Notes: generated by a model not told the origin, from the sequence alone. Counted from the first letter of the stretch, positions 14,963 to 24,280 are shown. The stretch is 64,000 bases of DNA from Pseudogemmobacter hezensis (GCF_013155295.1 NZ_JABJXT010000008.1:140910-204909), one strand, 5' to 3'. A program made the numbers and translations.

Positions 14963-16353
14963 CAGAGAACCTCGTTCAGATCGGTGACGTTGGTGAAAGT
15001 GATCCGGATCCGGTGATCCCAGACTGCCGCATTCGGGTTCCGCAGCGTGAACTGATGCGCCAGCAGACCATGCTGGGTGCCCTGCTTGAGCATCCGAGGA
15101 GGCTCGCCCGTCCAGTCGGTACCAGCCTCATTTGGAATGGGCGTCAGACCCATGTAATAGGCCCCGTCGAGCGAGAAACGGGTGCCAATCGTGTTCAGGC
15201 CCTCAGCACCGGCACTCAGCGGGTCAGATCTGACAAGCGAATAGGTCCAGAGGCCGTTGGGCTGGCGATAATAATGGGTGCCGTTGGTATTGGTCCAGAG
15301 AAAGGGCGCAACCCGGCGATCAACGAGGATCTGGCCCGCGAAGATCCGGCGCAAAACTGCTGTCTCGCCCGGCGCAAGGTAGAAGCGGCGCAAGGCTGTC
15401 TGGTTGGGAGAAAGCCAGCGCGCCTTGAAATAGGCGCTGGCCCCACAATCAACGATGACGCCCGTCGTGGTGTTCCCATTGTTGACGATCTCATATTCCC
15501 GATCCAGCGCGATCCCGGACACATCCATCATGATCGTGCCGTTCGTGTTGGGCAGCACCTGGTGGTAGGCGGGCGCGAAATCCGCCGCATGCACGGCATA
15601 GACCCGGTTTGCCCCTGTGACCGCGATCCGGCGCGCTGCAGCCCCAAGCGCGGCCTGCGCTTCCTGCATACTCTTGGCGCTGGCGAGACTGCCCGGGGGC
15701 GAACTGGGGGCCTCAACAGTCGTGGCGGCGGGACGGTCGAAGAAGGTCCAGCCTGGCAGATGGCTCAGCCCACCCGGATGCACCCGCGTATAAGCCACGC
15801 CGCCCGCCCGGACCGTGGTGCCCACCGGCAGCGTATTCAGCCAGGCCAGATCCGCCGCCATGTCCTCAGCGGTCGGATAGGTGATCACGGTGGATTGCGC
15901 GATGATCGCTGCACCCTCGGATGCCAGGCGGTCGCTTTCCGTCTGGCTGGCATCGGCTCTGGCTGCGGCCGCCGCGCCGAGGGCCTGCGCCACCGCGTCG
16001 GGGGTGTTCGGGATCGGCGCGGGCAAGAGCAGAAGATCGGCCAGCGAGACGGGACCAGCGCCCGTCAGCGAGATCGAGCCCATCTGATCCTCGACCCAGG
16101 CCCCCCGCATCGCGGCATTCGGATAGGCATAGACTACGTCGTAAAGCGTGCCCCGCTCACCGCTCGAGGTCCGCTCAAGCAGGCAGTCAATCGCGCCCCC
16201 GATCACCGGGGCCTCAACCGGGCCCTTCATGATCAAAGCGCCCGCCTGCCGATCCCAGCTGCGCAGGCGAAAGATGATCTTGCCGCCCGAGGGGGCCGCC
16301 GATCCATCGGGCAGCATAACAGGTCCGGTGACCCGGGTGCGAAGTACAGCCAT
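14962..16353 (-). CDS. Tail fibre / receptor-binding protein
   Basis: 463 residues. Residues 1-130 form a small beta domain (VTGPVMLPDGS, IIFRLRSWDR) resembling the tail-attachment domain of many siphophage fibres. A helical linker rich in Ala follows, and residues from about 151 to the end are shared with the protein at 57497-58906, whereas the N-termini differ. The shared C-terminal part contains YAVHAADFAPAYHQVLP and LWTNTNGTHYYRQPNGLW. GAGGG precedes the ATG at 16353. It is predicted to bind the cell surface and to work with the SGNH esterase. Confidence 0.75.
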   Translation of the reverse strand: MAVLRTRVTGPVMLPDGSAAPSGGKIIFRLRSWDRQAGALIMKGPVEAPVIGGAIDCLLERTSSGERGTLYDVVYAYPNAAMRGAWVEDQMGSISLTGAGPVSLADLLLLPAPIPNTPDAVAQALGAAAAARADASQTESDRLASEGAAIIAQSTVITYPTAEDMAADLAWLNTLPVGTTVRAGGVAYTRVHPGGLSHLPGWTFFDRPAATTVEAPSSPPGSLASAKSMQEAQAALGAAARRIAVTGANRVYAVHAADFAPAYHQVLPNTNGTIMMDVSGIALDREYEIVNNGNTTTGVIVDCGASAYFKARWLSPNQTALRRFYLAPGETAVLRRIFAGQILVDRRVAPFLWTNTNGTHYYRQPNGLWTYSLVRSDPLSAGAEGLNTIGTRFSLDGAYYMGLTPIPNEAGTDWTGEPPRMLKQGTQHGLLAHQFTLRNPNAAVWDHRIRITFTNVTDLNEVL

Positions 16354-16372
16354 ATTTGAGGCCCTCAGATTG

Positions 16373-18598
16373 TCAGGTTGTGGTAGTTGCCGAGGCCATA
16401 GCCGACCATGGCGAGGCATTGCCAAAGCTGTCGCGGGCGCGCAGCCAGTAATAACGGGTCACACCATTACCAAGGCCGCTCTCGGTCTGAGCAACCGTCA
16501 CATTCGATCCGGCCGGAACCGTGGCGATGATCGCCGATGCCGCCACATTGGGGGTCAGGCTGGCCGCCAGCTGCATGGTGACCGCATTGGCATCGTTCGA
16601 CTGGCGCAGGGTCAGATCCACGCGACCAATACCGCCCGTCGCCATCAGGATCGACGGCGCAAGGATAACCCGCTCTGGCGCCGAGGCGACAATGTCATCA
16701 GAGGTCACCCAATCGCTTTCGCCGTAGATCCCGACCGAGCGAACCCGCGCCCGGTAGCCATGCCCCAGATCGACCATCGGCACATAGTAATAGAGCCGGG
16801 CCTCTGCGCTGTCCTCGACCCCGACGATAGCGCGGTCATTCCACCGCGCAGGCCATACCAGGACAAAATCGTCGCCCTGTCGCCGAAGGGTTTGCGCCAT
16901 GATCTGAACTTCGTAGCGCAGCACCGACGAGCTGGCCGCGCGATCCCAGGACACCTGTACCCGTGGTGTGATCGTGCCGCTGGCAGAGATATCCGCCGCC
17001 TCACCACCGCTGATGATCGAGACGCCCGTTGGCGGCGACAGGGTTGCAACCCATGGGTCCAGCACCGCCCCCTCGACGAATTGCTCTTCAGTCTCGGCAT
17101 CCCAGGCATAGATCGCGGGCGAGGTCTCGCGCAGGCTGCAAGGCAGCCGCATGGTGATCGAAAGATCATCATTCACCCCGGCGGCGGGCTGGATCTGCTC
17201 AACCTCATAAAGGCCATTCCAGGCGGTATAGGGCGCGGGCACGTCAAGCGCTGCGACAGATCCGGCAACCAGCACCATCGCGTCGGGGAACAGCTCGCAT
17301 GAGACCGTGCGCTGCATGCGCGAGCGCATGGCCACGATCTTGGCCAGCCGCTGCGCCTGCCTATGATCCACCACAAAATCCAGCGATAGATCGAGCCTGC
17401 GCACAAGGCCGCCATCCTCGGCTGCAGCACCGGGCACGATATAGACCGGGGCCTCGGCCATCTCATAGGCCCGGTCGGGCGCAACGTAAGAGGCCACCGC
17501 CTCGCTATAGATGTCGTCGCCAGGCTGCCAGCGCACCATCTCGACCGATTGCCCATCGGTCCAGTCGGTGATGGTGTGAACCGCGGGGCGGGCAATGGCC
17601 GGCACAATGCCCAGCTGGCCGCCGATGCGGATCAGCCTTGAAGCCCCGGCATCGAGCAAGGGGTTGATCTGATCTTCCAGCTCGGCCCCGTCTGACCAGA
17701 CCAGAACCCCATCGGCACGATACCGCGGCAGGGTGCCGCCGCCTTTTGCAGGCACCGCCTGGTCCGCCACATCTGCTGCCCAGGCGAAGGTATCAAGCCG
17801 CAAATAGGTTTCCGCATAGGGCCGGATCGGATTGTTCATCGGCGCATCCAGCGTGATCAGCGCCTGGTTGCTGCTGGGCGTGAGACTGTCGTCGCGCGGA
17901 TCCCAGATCAGCGACCAGTCGCCCTCGACATTCAGTTCTGGCGGGGTTGAGGGCCAGCGCTCGCGCATCTGACCATTGTCACCGCAATGCAGCCGGGCCC
18001 AGACGACGGTGCGGCCCTGCCAGGCGTCGGTTGCCTTGAAATACCCCTCAGACCCGGTGACCATCGCGTCCGGGCAGGTGGTCTGATCGCCGCGCCCGAT
18101 CCAATAGCGCACATGGCCGTTGCCAAAGACAGAATTGACCCCCGTCGCGCCAGGGCCTGCGAAGTCAAAGGGATCGCCCTCAGGCGTCACGCCGCGCTTG
18201 TCAAAAAGGATCGTATGCGTGCTCAGCGCTGAGGGGCGCGAGTTCACCAGCCAGCCGATATAGAGAACGTCACCGAGAACCGTCCAGGCGACAGGCGTGC
18301 CCGGGGCCCAGCCCTTGCCATAGATATAGCGATAGGCTGGCAAAGCGCCGGGGCGGGTCAGTTCCGCCCGCTGCTTGTCCTGCTTGGGCTTGCCCGGCGC
18401 GACCGCCATGCTCAACAGGATCGAGAGGCCTAGCTGCATCGCCGCCACGCCGAAGGTGCCAAAGACCGCCGTCATGGCCGCGCCAAAGCTCGCGCCCCCC
18501 GACATCAGCGCCACCACGGTCGCCACGGGCGCGGCCTCGACCGGGCTGGCAGTCAGGGTGCCGATGATTGCGGTGGTGATCAGGAAAAGCTTACGCAT
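16373..18598 (-). CDS. Tail tip / central tail-fibre protein (J-like)
   Basis: 741 residues. The N-terminal hydrophobic stretch (VATVVALMSGGASFGAAMTA...) is typical of J-like tip proteins. A beta-rich baseplate region (about 100-450) and C-terminal fibronectin type III-like segments (TGVSIISGGEAADISASG, RYYWLRARDSFGNASPW) follow. It lies downstream of the tape measure and the tail assembly genes and upstream of the fibre, the position of lambda gpJ. It begins 8 bp inside the preceding gene. Confidence 0.85.
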   Translation of the reverse strand: MRKLFLITTAIIGTLTASPVEAAPVATVVALMSGGASFGAAMTAVFGTFGVAAMQLGLSILLSMAVAPGKPKQDKQRAELTRPGALPAYRYIYGKGWAPGTPVAWTVLGDVLYIGWLVNSRPSALSTHTILFDKRGVTPEGDPFDFAGPGATGVNSVFGNGHVRYWIGRGDQTTCPDAMVTGSEGYFKATDAWQGRTVVWARLHCGDNGQMRERWPSTPPELNVEGDWSLIWDPRDDSLTPSSNQALITLDAPMNNPIRPYAETYLRLDTFAWAADVADQAVPAKGGGTLPRYRADGVLVWSDGAELEDQINPLLDAGASRLIRIGGQLGIVPAIARPAVHTITDWTDGQSVEMVRWQPGDDIYSEAVASYVAPDRAYEMAEAPVYIVPGAAAEDGGLVRRLDLSLDFVVDHRQAQRLAKIVAMRSRMQRTVSCELFPDAMVLVAGSVAALDVPAPYTAWNGLYEVEQIQPAAGVNDDLSITMRLPCSLRETSPAIYAWDAETEEQFVEGAVLDPWVATLSPPTGVSIISGGEAADISASGTITPRVQVSWDRAASSSVLRYEVQIMAQTLRRQGDDFVLVWPARWNDRAIVGVEDSAEARLYYYVPMVDLGHGYRARVRSVGIYGESDWVTSDDIVASAPERVILAPSILMATGGIGRVDLTLRQSNDANAVTMQLAASLTPNVAASAIIATVPAGSNVTVAQTESGLGNGVTRYYWLRARDSFGNASPWSAMASATTTT

Positions 18599-18959
18599 GC
18601 CAGCCCCTTGCTGCGGATCGCAGGATTGCGAAGCCGCGCCTTGTCTTGCCCGCCCATTGGCCGGGTGTGATGCAAATCAGCAGCGAGCGCCCATCCGTGG
18701 ACAGCGCCAGCCCCCCGGTCTGATGCCCTGGCCGCAATCGCGCCTCTGCCGCCAGCCGATCCGCCAATGCGCCAAGATCCCCGCCGATCACGCCAAGGGC
18801 CTGACGCGGGCCGATATAGCCGCGCACAGGGGCCATTGGGTCAAAGCCCCACAACCGCAGAAACACATCGCAAGAGGCAGAGCAGCAATCGCAGGGCCCC
18901 CATTCGAAGGGCTGCGACATGACCGCCTCCACGGTCTCCAGCACATGCTCAGGGGTCAT
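18591..18959 (-). CDS. NlpC/P60-position tail assembly protein (DUF6950-like)
   Basis: 122 residues. The N-terminal MSQPFEWGPCDCCSASCDVF resembles the catalytic-Cys region of phage tail peptidases of the DUF6950/NlpC-like type (lambda gpK position). The C-terminal half contains GGLALSTDGRSLLICITPG. It probably cleaves peptidoglycan peptides or aids tip assembly. The catalytic His is not obvious, so activity is uncertain. It overlaps neighbours by ATGA on both sides. Confidence 0.72.
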   Translation of the reverse strand: MTPEHVLETVEAVMSQPFEWGPCDCCSASCDVFLRLWGFDPMAPVRGYIGPRQALGVIGGDLGALADRLAAEARLRPGHQTGGLALSTDGRSLLICITPGQWAGKTRRGFAILRSAARGWHA

Positions 18960-19174
18960 GGCGCGGGCCAGAGCTTCATGCCGACAGGGATGCTCTTGGC
19001 CTCAATGACAAGGCCAGGCAAATTCTGAGGGAGATCGGCAGCCTCGCCGATGAGCTCGACAGCTCGAACCAGTGTGGGAAAACTCTTGCTTGCACGCAGA
19101 GCTATAGCATCTGGCAGCGGTCGCACTGACTTCATGCGAATGGCTGCGGCAATGGATGTGCGCTTGATCGACAT
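18956..19174 (-). CDS. 72-residue insert gene in the tail operon
   Basis: Starts at an ATG 9 bases after AGGAGG. It is basic at the N-terminus (MSIKRTSIAAAIRMKSVR), helical, with no known domain. It ends KLWPAP, the same C-terminal string as the preceding gene (KTLWPAP), and is bounded by a 17-bp direct repeat. This marks it as an inserted gene that duplicated the end of its neighbour. The function is unknown. Confidence 0.6.
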   Translation of the reverse strand: MSIKRTSIAAAIRMKSVRPLPDAIALRASKSFPTLVRAVELIGEAADLPQNLPGLVIEAKSIPVGMKLWPAP

Positions 19175-19205
19175 TTTAAGAGCCTCCTATGGCGCGGGCC
19201 AGAGC
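18958..19205. repeat. 17-bp direct repeats bracketing the 72-residue gene
   Basis: ATGGCGCGGGCCAGAGC is present at 18958-18974 and 19189-19205. The unit of 231 bp between repeat starts equals the inserted gene plus one repeat. Deletion between the repeats would recreate a direct ATGA-type junction of the flanking tail genes. Confidence 0.8.
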
Positions 19206-19783
19206 GTCTTTTCGGCGCGGGCATTGGCCAGCACCAGCTTTTTGCCCGCCGTGTCATTGGGATAGTGCCGCGACTGATCCTCATGGCTATGGGCCACCGC
19301 CGCCGAGGTCCGATAGCCCGGCCCGGTGGTCAGGCCAGCGGTCAGGCGGTAGAGGATCGCAGTCGCGCCGTCCGCCCCCTCGATCTCGGTGGTCAGAACC
19401 AGCGTATCCATGGTGCCCCGCGCCAGCTCAAACGGCTCGCCGATCAGGACATTGCCGCCCGGGGCGCTGGTGACGCCCATCCAGATCGCGCCGGGGCGCT
19501 GCCGGATCACCGCATCGGCATGTTCGGCCAGCATCGGCAGATCGCAGACCAGCGACAGCGAGACATCGACCGGAACGCCCGAGCTGCTTTCTTCAGGCAC
19601 CTCGACCGCGCCGAACTTGCCGACGCCCTGCCAGACCTCGCCGCCCCAGGTGATCGGCCCTGTGCCGCTATGCGCCCGCAAGGTCTCGCCCGGCCAGTCA
19701 AGCCAGACCATCATCACCGGATAGAAGGCCGGGCCAGACAGCACGCCAAGTGTGTCTGGGTGGATGTTGCGCCTCAGGTCCAT
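19187..19783 (-). CDS. Tail protein, gpL-position
   Basis: 198 residues, beta-rich, with no signal peptide. It begins MDLRRNIHPDTLGVLSG and carries VMMVWLDWPGETLRAHSGTG and LTTEIEGADGATAILYRLTAG. The place between the tape measure group and the DUF6950/tip genes, and a fold-like pattern shared with phage minor tail proteins (DUF2163-like), support a minor tail or distal-tail role. The assignment is by context. Confidence 0.65.
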   Translation of the reverse strand: MDLRRNIHPDTLGVLSGPAFYPVMMVWLDWPGETLRAHSGTGPITWGGEVWQGVGKFGAVEVPEESSSGVPVDVSLSLVCDLPMLAEHADAVIRQRPGAIWMGVTSAPGGNVLIGEPFELARGTMDTLVLTTEIEGADGATAILYRLTAGLTTGPGYRTSAAVAHSHEDQSRHYPNDTAGKKLVLANARAEKTLWPAP

Positions 19784-19925
19784 GGATCACCCTATGATTG
19801 ACTCGGTCATTGGCTTTCTCACTCAATGGCTGCGCAAATACGCGGATTATGCGGCATCATCGCAGCCAGGGAAGATGGCGCCCCCGATTACGCGGGGATC
19901 ACCCAACTTCACGAAGAAACAGGCA

Positions 19926-20159
19926 TCAATTCTCGACAATATCCGTGGCTGAGGATTGGCCATAGAAGCGCTGTTTCAGCGTCGGGACCAGCCCCGTGCC
20001 GGGCTTGGTCCCTTTTCTGACTGCATGGCGGAAGCCGTCATCTCCGCCATGCCAGACATAACGGGGCACACCCCATATCGCCTCATAGATGTGCCTCTGG
20101 AAATACCAGCGGCGCACCAGGTGGATCGCTATGACGATCAGAAGAATGTCTCTCCACAT
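19926..20159 (-). CDS. Small membrane-anchored protein in the tail operon
   Basis: 77 residues from an ATG with AAGGAGA 7 bases upstream. An N-terminal hydrophobic helix (DILLIVIAIHLVRRWYF) is followed by an aromatic, basic soluble part. It is not a usual tail component; possibly a cargo gene or superinfection-exclusion factor. The 140 bp between it and the next tail gene hold no other frame. Confidence 0.58.
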   Translation of the reverse strand: MWRDILLIVIAIHLVRRWYFQRHIYEAIWGVPRYVWHGGDDGFRHAVRKGTKPGTGLVPTLKQRFYGQSSATDIVEN

Positions 20160-20181
20160 ATTCAGTCTCCTTTGATGGATC

Positions 20182-20847
20182 TCAGACCCATGGGTTGCGC
20201 TCCGTGAAACCGCCGACCTCATCGGCAAAGACCTCGCGGAAGGTCCAGCTATAGGACCAATCGGCCCCGGTGGGTTGCTGCCCGGTCGGAATGCCGCCGC
20301 TGGGTCGGAAAACCCGGCTTTCCTGCGCCGAGAAATCAATGACGCCCGAGCCGCTGACCGGGGTCATGACGCGGATCAGCGCGGTTCCGGCCGCATCGGC
20401 CTGCGCATTGTTCAGCGCCTGATAGACGGTGCCATTGACCGAAAAGCGCTCGCCCGGGCGGATCACCTGCAGATAGGGCGGCAGATCCGCGATCCGCCAG
20501 GCCGGAAAGCCGTTCGAGGTCGCGGCCACCGCCGTCATCGGGATCGAGTACCAGTGAAACCCCTGATCCGGTTCGGCATCGAGGTGCCAGTTGGGCGAGA
20601 AGCTGGTCAGCCTGACGGCATTGATCCCGCCGCGCAGCAGCTGGGCCAGCATTTCCATATAGCCCCCGCCAATCCGGCCACGCGCCAGCGCTGAAACATC
20701 CAGCTCGACCCAACGCCGCTGGCGCTGGCTGGCCTGCAGCTGCTCGCGCCCCGTCAGGGCAGAGCGCAGACCCGCGACCGGATCCTCGACCTTCCAGCTG
20801 CGCCCCTGCACCCCAACCGGAGGCCAGGCGAAAACGTCAATGCTCAA
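20182..20847 (-). CDS. Distal tail / minor tail protein
   Basis: 221 residues, soluble, beta-rich, starting MSIDVFAWPPVGVQGRSW. It contains YMEMLAQLLRGGINAVRL and SYSWTFREVFADEVGGF. It overlaps the tape measure gene by 4 bp, the standard location of the distal tail or lambda gpM/L-type protein. No catalytic residues are evident. Context-based call. Confidence 0.7.
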   Translation of the reverse strand: MSIDVFAWPPVGVQGRSWKVEDPVAGLRSALTGREQLQASQRQRRWVELDVSALARGRIGGGYMEMLAQLLRGGINAVRLTSFSPNWHLDAEPDQGFHWYSIPMTAVAATSNGFPAWRIADLPPYLQVIRPGERFSVNGTVYQALNNAQADAAGTALIRVMTPVSGSGVIDFSAQESRVFRPSGGIPTGQQPTGADWSYSWTFREVFADEVGGFTERNPWV

Positions 20848-23093
20848 CGGCCCCTCCCAAAGAAGGATTTGGATTGCCGGGCCGCGCGGGAGGAGGCCTG
20901 CACGGAACCGCTGATGATCGACGGGCTGGCCCGGCGGATGCGGCCATCGACGACCGTGTCGAAATACGGGCTGGGCACCACCTGAACATTCGTGGTGCCG
21001 CCGCCCCAGGTCTGGCCTTTGGTGTGGTCGATCACCGTTTCCTGCGGGTGCAGGATGGCCGGAAAGCCGCCCTTGCCATCGACGCCGCCCGTGCGCGGGC
21101 CGCTGCCCGTATAGCCGCCGCCATCGAAGCCAAGAAGCGAGAGGAAGCCGCCGACTTTCCCGCCGCCGCCAAAGCCTGCGAACAGCTTGTCAAAGGCCGA
21201 ATTGGCCAGCATCTCGGCCAGCTTCCCAATGATCTGCCCGATCATATCCTTGAAGCTGCTAGCCCCGGTCACAAAGCTGGCGAATGCGCCCTTCATGCTG
21301 TCGCGCCATTCGTCGGTCGAGGACTTGAGGCTCTTCATCCGGTCGATCAGCGTCATGGTGCCTGCGATCTGCTGCCCTTGGACACTGGTCGCCTGCACGC
21401 CCGCCTCGCGCTGCTTGGCCCAGATTTCGGCATCCAGATCCGACATGCCAAAGGTGGCCCGCAGCAGCGATGCCTCTTCGCGCAGGGACTTCATGATTTC
21501 CTGCAGCTTTGTCAGCTTGGCCGCACCGCCGCCCGCCTTATTCGCCAGGGCGTCGAGGCCGCCACCCAATCCGCCCGCTGTATCAGTCGCCTCATCCATG
21601 GCGCTTTTGGTTTTCTCAGTGCCCGCCCAAAGTTCAGCGAGGGCCTCCTGGGCGGGCTTGAAGCCATCAGCAATGGCACCCTTGAAGCTTGCGCCCAGCG
21701 TTTCAGCCTCATCTGCCGCATCGATCTCTGCCTGCTTGAAAATCGTCAGACCGGCGGAAGCCGAATTCATGGCGTTCCGCAGCAGATCCATTTCAATCGG
21801 CGTTCCGGCGGTGGTGTTGTACATCATGGTCACAAATTCTGACCATTTCTGCATGAGCATAAACATCAGGCCAAAGAAGCTGGCCTTGACCGATGCCCAT
21901 ATCGATTGGAGGCCGGTTGGAATTGCCTTTGCGGTTTCAACGATACCATTCCAGACGCCAGAGGCGATCTTTCCCAAAAGCACAAAGGCGTTGCCGATAC
22001 CGCCCACAGCATCAAGAAGATTGCTGATGCGCCCAACCAGTTTGCCGAGAGCGCCGAAAGTCCAATCCCAAACAGTCTGCAAGGCCGTGCCGATGCCAGT
22101 GGTCTGATTTATCCAGGCTGCGCCTGCCTTGACCGCCTCCCAAATCCCCGTCCAGACATGGATTGTAATGTTCGCAATCGCAGATAGCCCGCTGGCCAGC
22201 CATCCGATTGCACCCGTCAGGCCGTCAATCACTATACGCAGCGGTGATCCGACCTCGAGGAGCTTCACCAGCCATTTCGCAGCCGCCTCAACAATAGGGG
22301 CAAAGGCCGTGCCGATCTGATTTTTCAGCCCGGTCATCACCACGCCGACTTCACCAAGCGCGGTTTTCATTGCTGCAAGTCTGGCGACAGTCTCGTTGCT
22401 TCGCACACCACCGAGGGCTGCCAGCCGATCACCATATTCCTGCGCCAGCTTTCCGCCATTCCGCAAAACGGGCAGCAGCGCCGTGCTGTCCGATGCCATC
22501 GCTTCCATAAAGAAGGTGAAGTCCTGCTGATTGACATTGGCCTTTTCAAGGCTGTCCACATAGAGTTGGAGCGCCTGGGGGCCGGACAATTTTCGAAAAT
22601 GATCCGCTGTCACCCCCACCTTTGGGGCGATCCTTTCGAAGAAATCCGCCATCGGCCCGCCACCTGTGGCAACGAAATCGCCGACGCGGTCATTCACATC
22701 CTTCAGGATGTCTGAGAACTTCTCCTGGCTGATCCCGACCTGATCAGCGGCATAGGCCATACGCTGAAACTCCTCAGGGGTGGCATTGGCCAGCCGTGAG
22801 AGGTTCTGCAGCTCCTTCGCTGAATTGATGGCGCTGATCGACATGACCCCAAGCGCAGCCGTCGCAGTACCTGCCATCGCGCCAAACGCTGCCGCAGCAT
22901 TTGCGCTGATGCCGGAAAGCGCACCCTGCAGCTGCCGGATACCAGGGATATTGCCCAGCCCTCCAAGGCGCTTATTCAGACTGTCGGCAAGCGCACCGAC
23001 GCGGGTCTGGACCTGTTTAACGCCACGGGAAAACTGAGCGCTGTCCAGGCCAAGGTTAACGCGGAGCGCGCCTATGATCGAGGATGCGGCCAT
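20844..23093 (-). CDS. Tail tape measure protein
   Basis: 749 residues. The N-terminus has the pattern of the lambda gpH/TP901 family (SAQFSRGVKQVQTRVGALAD). Long alternating helical stretches, several hydrophobic segments in the middle (about 260-400) and a coiled-coil region SLREEASLLRATFGMSDLDAE follow. A Gly-rich C-terminus contains KVGGFLSLLGFDGGGYTG and HPQETVIDHTKGQTWGG. The protein sets tail length and is usually ejected. At about 1.5 angstrom per residue, 749 residues predict a tail of roughly 110 nm. Confidence 0.87.
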   Translation of the reverse strand: MAASSIIGALRVNLGLDSAQFSRGVKQVQTRVGALADSLNKRLGGLGNIPGIRQLQGALSGISANAAAAFGAMAGTATAALGVMSISAINSAKELQNLSRLANATPEEFQRMAYAADQVGISQEKFSDILKDVNDRVGDFVATGGGPMADFFERIAPKVGVTADHFRKLSGPQALQLYVDSLEKANVNQQDFTFFMEAMASDSTALLPVLRNGGKLAQEYGDRLAALGGVRSNETVARLAAMKTALGEVGVVMTGLKNQIGTAFAPIVEAAAKWLVKLLEVGSPLRIVIDGLTGAIGWLASGLSAIANITIHVWTGIWEAVKAGAAWINQTTGIGTALQTVWDWTFGALGKLVGRISNLLDAVGGIGNAFVLLGKIASGVWNGIVETAKAIPTGLQSIWASVKASFFGLMFMLMQKWSEFVTMMYNTTAGTPIEMDLLRNAMNSASAGLTIFKQAEIDAADEAETLGASFKGAIADGFKPAQEALAELWAGTEKTKSAMDEATDTAGGLGGGLDALANKAGGGAAKLTKLQEIMKSLREEASLLRATFGMSDLDAEIWAKQREAGVQATSVQGQQIAGTMTLIDRMKSLKSSTDEWRDSMKGAFASFVTGASSFKDMIGQIIGKLAEMLANSAFDKLFAGFGGGGKVGGFLSLLGFDGGGYTGSGPRTGGVDGKGGFPAILHPQETVIDHTKGQTWGGGTTNVQVVPSPYFDTVVDGRIRRASPSIISGSVQASSRAARQSKSFFGRGR

Positions 23094-23172
23094 GATTCTA
23101 CCTTGAGGTGATTACTTTGGCTTTTGCGGCCGTGATGTTTGAGAACAAGAGAGCAGGGCAAATTCGGCAGGC

Positions 23173-23789
23173 CTAACGCCCGCGCGCCAGTGCCCGATCA
23201 ATCCTGTCCCAGGCGTCGTGGAAGTCTCTGGCCTGGTCCTTCGGGTCAGGCCTTGCACCCATAAACTTTTCAAGCGGCATTGGTTTTTTCAGGTAAGGCA
23301 TCATTGCACCCCACCAGACCATAGCGCGCTGATCTGCCGCCCTGTCTTCTGCCGCCTCCATTTCCAGGAATGCGAGGCGCAGCGTGATTTCCCAAAATCG
23401 GGCCGGGTCCAGCCCGGCCCTGATATAGGCCTTACAGATCGCCCCGAGGTCTAGCGCTTGCGCTTCGTTCCCGGGGCTTTTCCGTTTCCCTCAGCGTCCG
23501 GAAACGCAGCGACAATGATCTGCCCGACAATGCTTTGATCCGCCGTCACAATATCGTCGGCGAGCTCATAAGCTTCCGCCTGTGGCATCTTCTCCCCTTT
23601 GACCAGGGCCTCGGCCACGACACTGACCAGCAAGCCCATCGGGGGAATTCCCTCGATGCCGCCGGTCAAAAGCCCGCCCACGTCATTCCCGTATTTGTCC
23701 TGCAGCTTAGCAATACCCCCAAGCGTCAGGCGGAGAGTGTACGTTTTGCCACCAAAAGCATGATGCAGCGCACCGGTTACGTCGGCCAT
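23173..23789 (-). CDS. Frameshifted tail assembly chaperone (G-T-type fusion)
   Basis: The frame read after a -1 shift at 23484-23490 continues NEAQALDLGAICKAYIRAGL, then DPARFWEITLRLAFLEMEAA and WWGAMMPYLKKPMP, ending at 23173. Fusing it to the upstream 102 residues gives 205 residues. Siphophages make such a minor long form to recruit the tape measure protein during tail assembly. The downstream frame has no good start codon of its own before residue 63 from the end, which favours frameshifting over separate translation. Confidence 0.72.
23451..23789 (-). CDS. Tail assembly chaperone, short form (gpG-type)
   Basis: 112 residues, gpG/GTA gp10-like: an N-terminal HHAFGGKTYTLRLTLGGIAK and a central LQDKYGNDVGGLLTGG. 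The gene ends with a basic tail (APGTKRKR) that is specific to the unshifted product. It lies between the major tail protein and tape measure genes, as in most siphophages. Confidence 0.85.
   Translation of the reverse strand: MADVTGALHHAFGGKTYTLRLTLGGIAKLQDKYGNDVGGLLTGGIEGIPPMGLLVSVVAEALVKGEKMPQAEAYELADDIVTADQSIVGQIIVAAFPDAEGNGKAPGTKRKR
23484..23490 (-). other. Slippery heptamer GGGAAAC for -1 frameshifting
   Basis: In the zero frame the codons read GAG GGA AAC; the heptamer G-GGA-AAC is a perfect X-XXY-YYZ site (lambda uses GGGAAAG). The -1 frame from here is open for 103 codons. GC-rich sequence downstream could fold into a stimulator. Confidence 0.7.
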
Positions 23790-23802
23790 ATCTCAGCCCT
23801 CC

Positions 23803-24279
23803 TTATGGGGTGACCGGCAGCGCCGGGTTCGGGGTGATGCGGTTGAGGATCTTGAAGGAGGCTGCCGCAGTGCGCTTTTCGGCGACAGTGCCAGCCGGGG
23901 TGAAGGAATTCACATAGCCCCGGTAGGTCCGCTGCCGTCCACCGACGACAAAGGCGATCTGAACGAACTCCGGCGTGCCGGCCTCTGTGAGGGCCGCGAG
24001 GTCATCCAGCAATTCGAGAAATTCCTCATCCTCGCCCCAGTCCTGCAGATCCTGACTGTAATCTGCGGACTCCATGAAGCCGGGGACATCCTCATGGGCC
24101 CGCCCAGGCGATTGCATATGGGTAACGCGGATGCTTTCAGGGACGCGATCCGGCATCGCAATAGTCTCGATACCAAGGATCTGCACCCAGTCCGGGCCGC
24201 CTCCGCCGGTGGCAGTCCGGCCGATCCAGAGTTCGTCCTGCCATGCCACACGGGCACGGCTTGCTACTTCGACGCCCAT
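23803..24279 (-). CDS. Major tail tube protein
   Basis: 158 residues starting MGVEVASRARVAWQDELWIG; the Met at 24279 is 2 bp beyond the next gene's stop. It contains RVTHMQSPGRAHEDVPGFME and FVVGGRQRTYRGYVNSFTPAG. It is beta-rich, ending in an Ig-like or tube-type segment. Its place between the DUF3168 gene and the chaperone is that of the tube protein polymerising around the tape measure. Confidence 0.78.
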   Translation of the reverse strand: MGVEVASRARVAWQDELWIGRTATGGGGPDWVQILGIETIAMPDRVPESIRVTHMQSPGRAHEDVPGFMESADYSQDLQDWGEDEEFLELLDDLAALTEAGTPEFVQIAFVVGGRQRTYRGYVNSFTPAGTVAEKRTAAASFKILNRITPNPALPVTP

Positions 24280-24280
24280 T

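Noticed and set aside
14012..15016. Long plus-strand open frame opposite the SGNH esterase
   Set aside because: It is an antisense shadow in high-GC DNA: Arg/Gly/Ala-rich, no ribosome site, and the minus-strand gene has clear motifs. The same holds for 57548-58921, 26364-27740, 15013-16359, 29609-30760 and 60364-61002.
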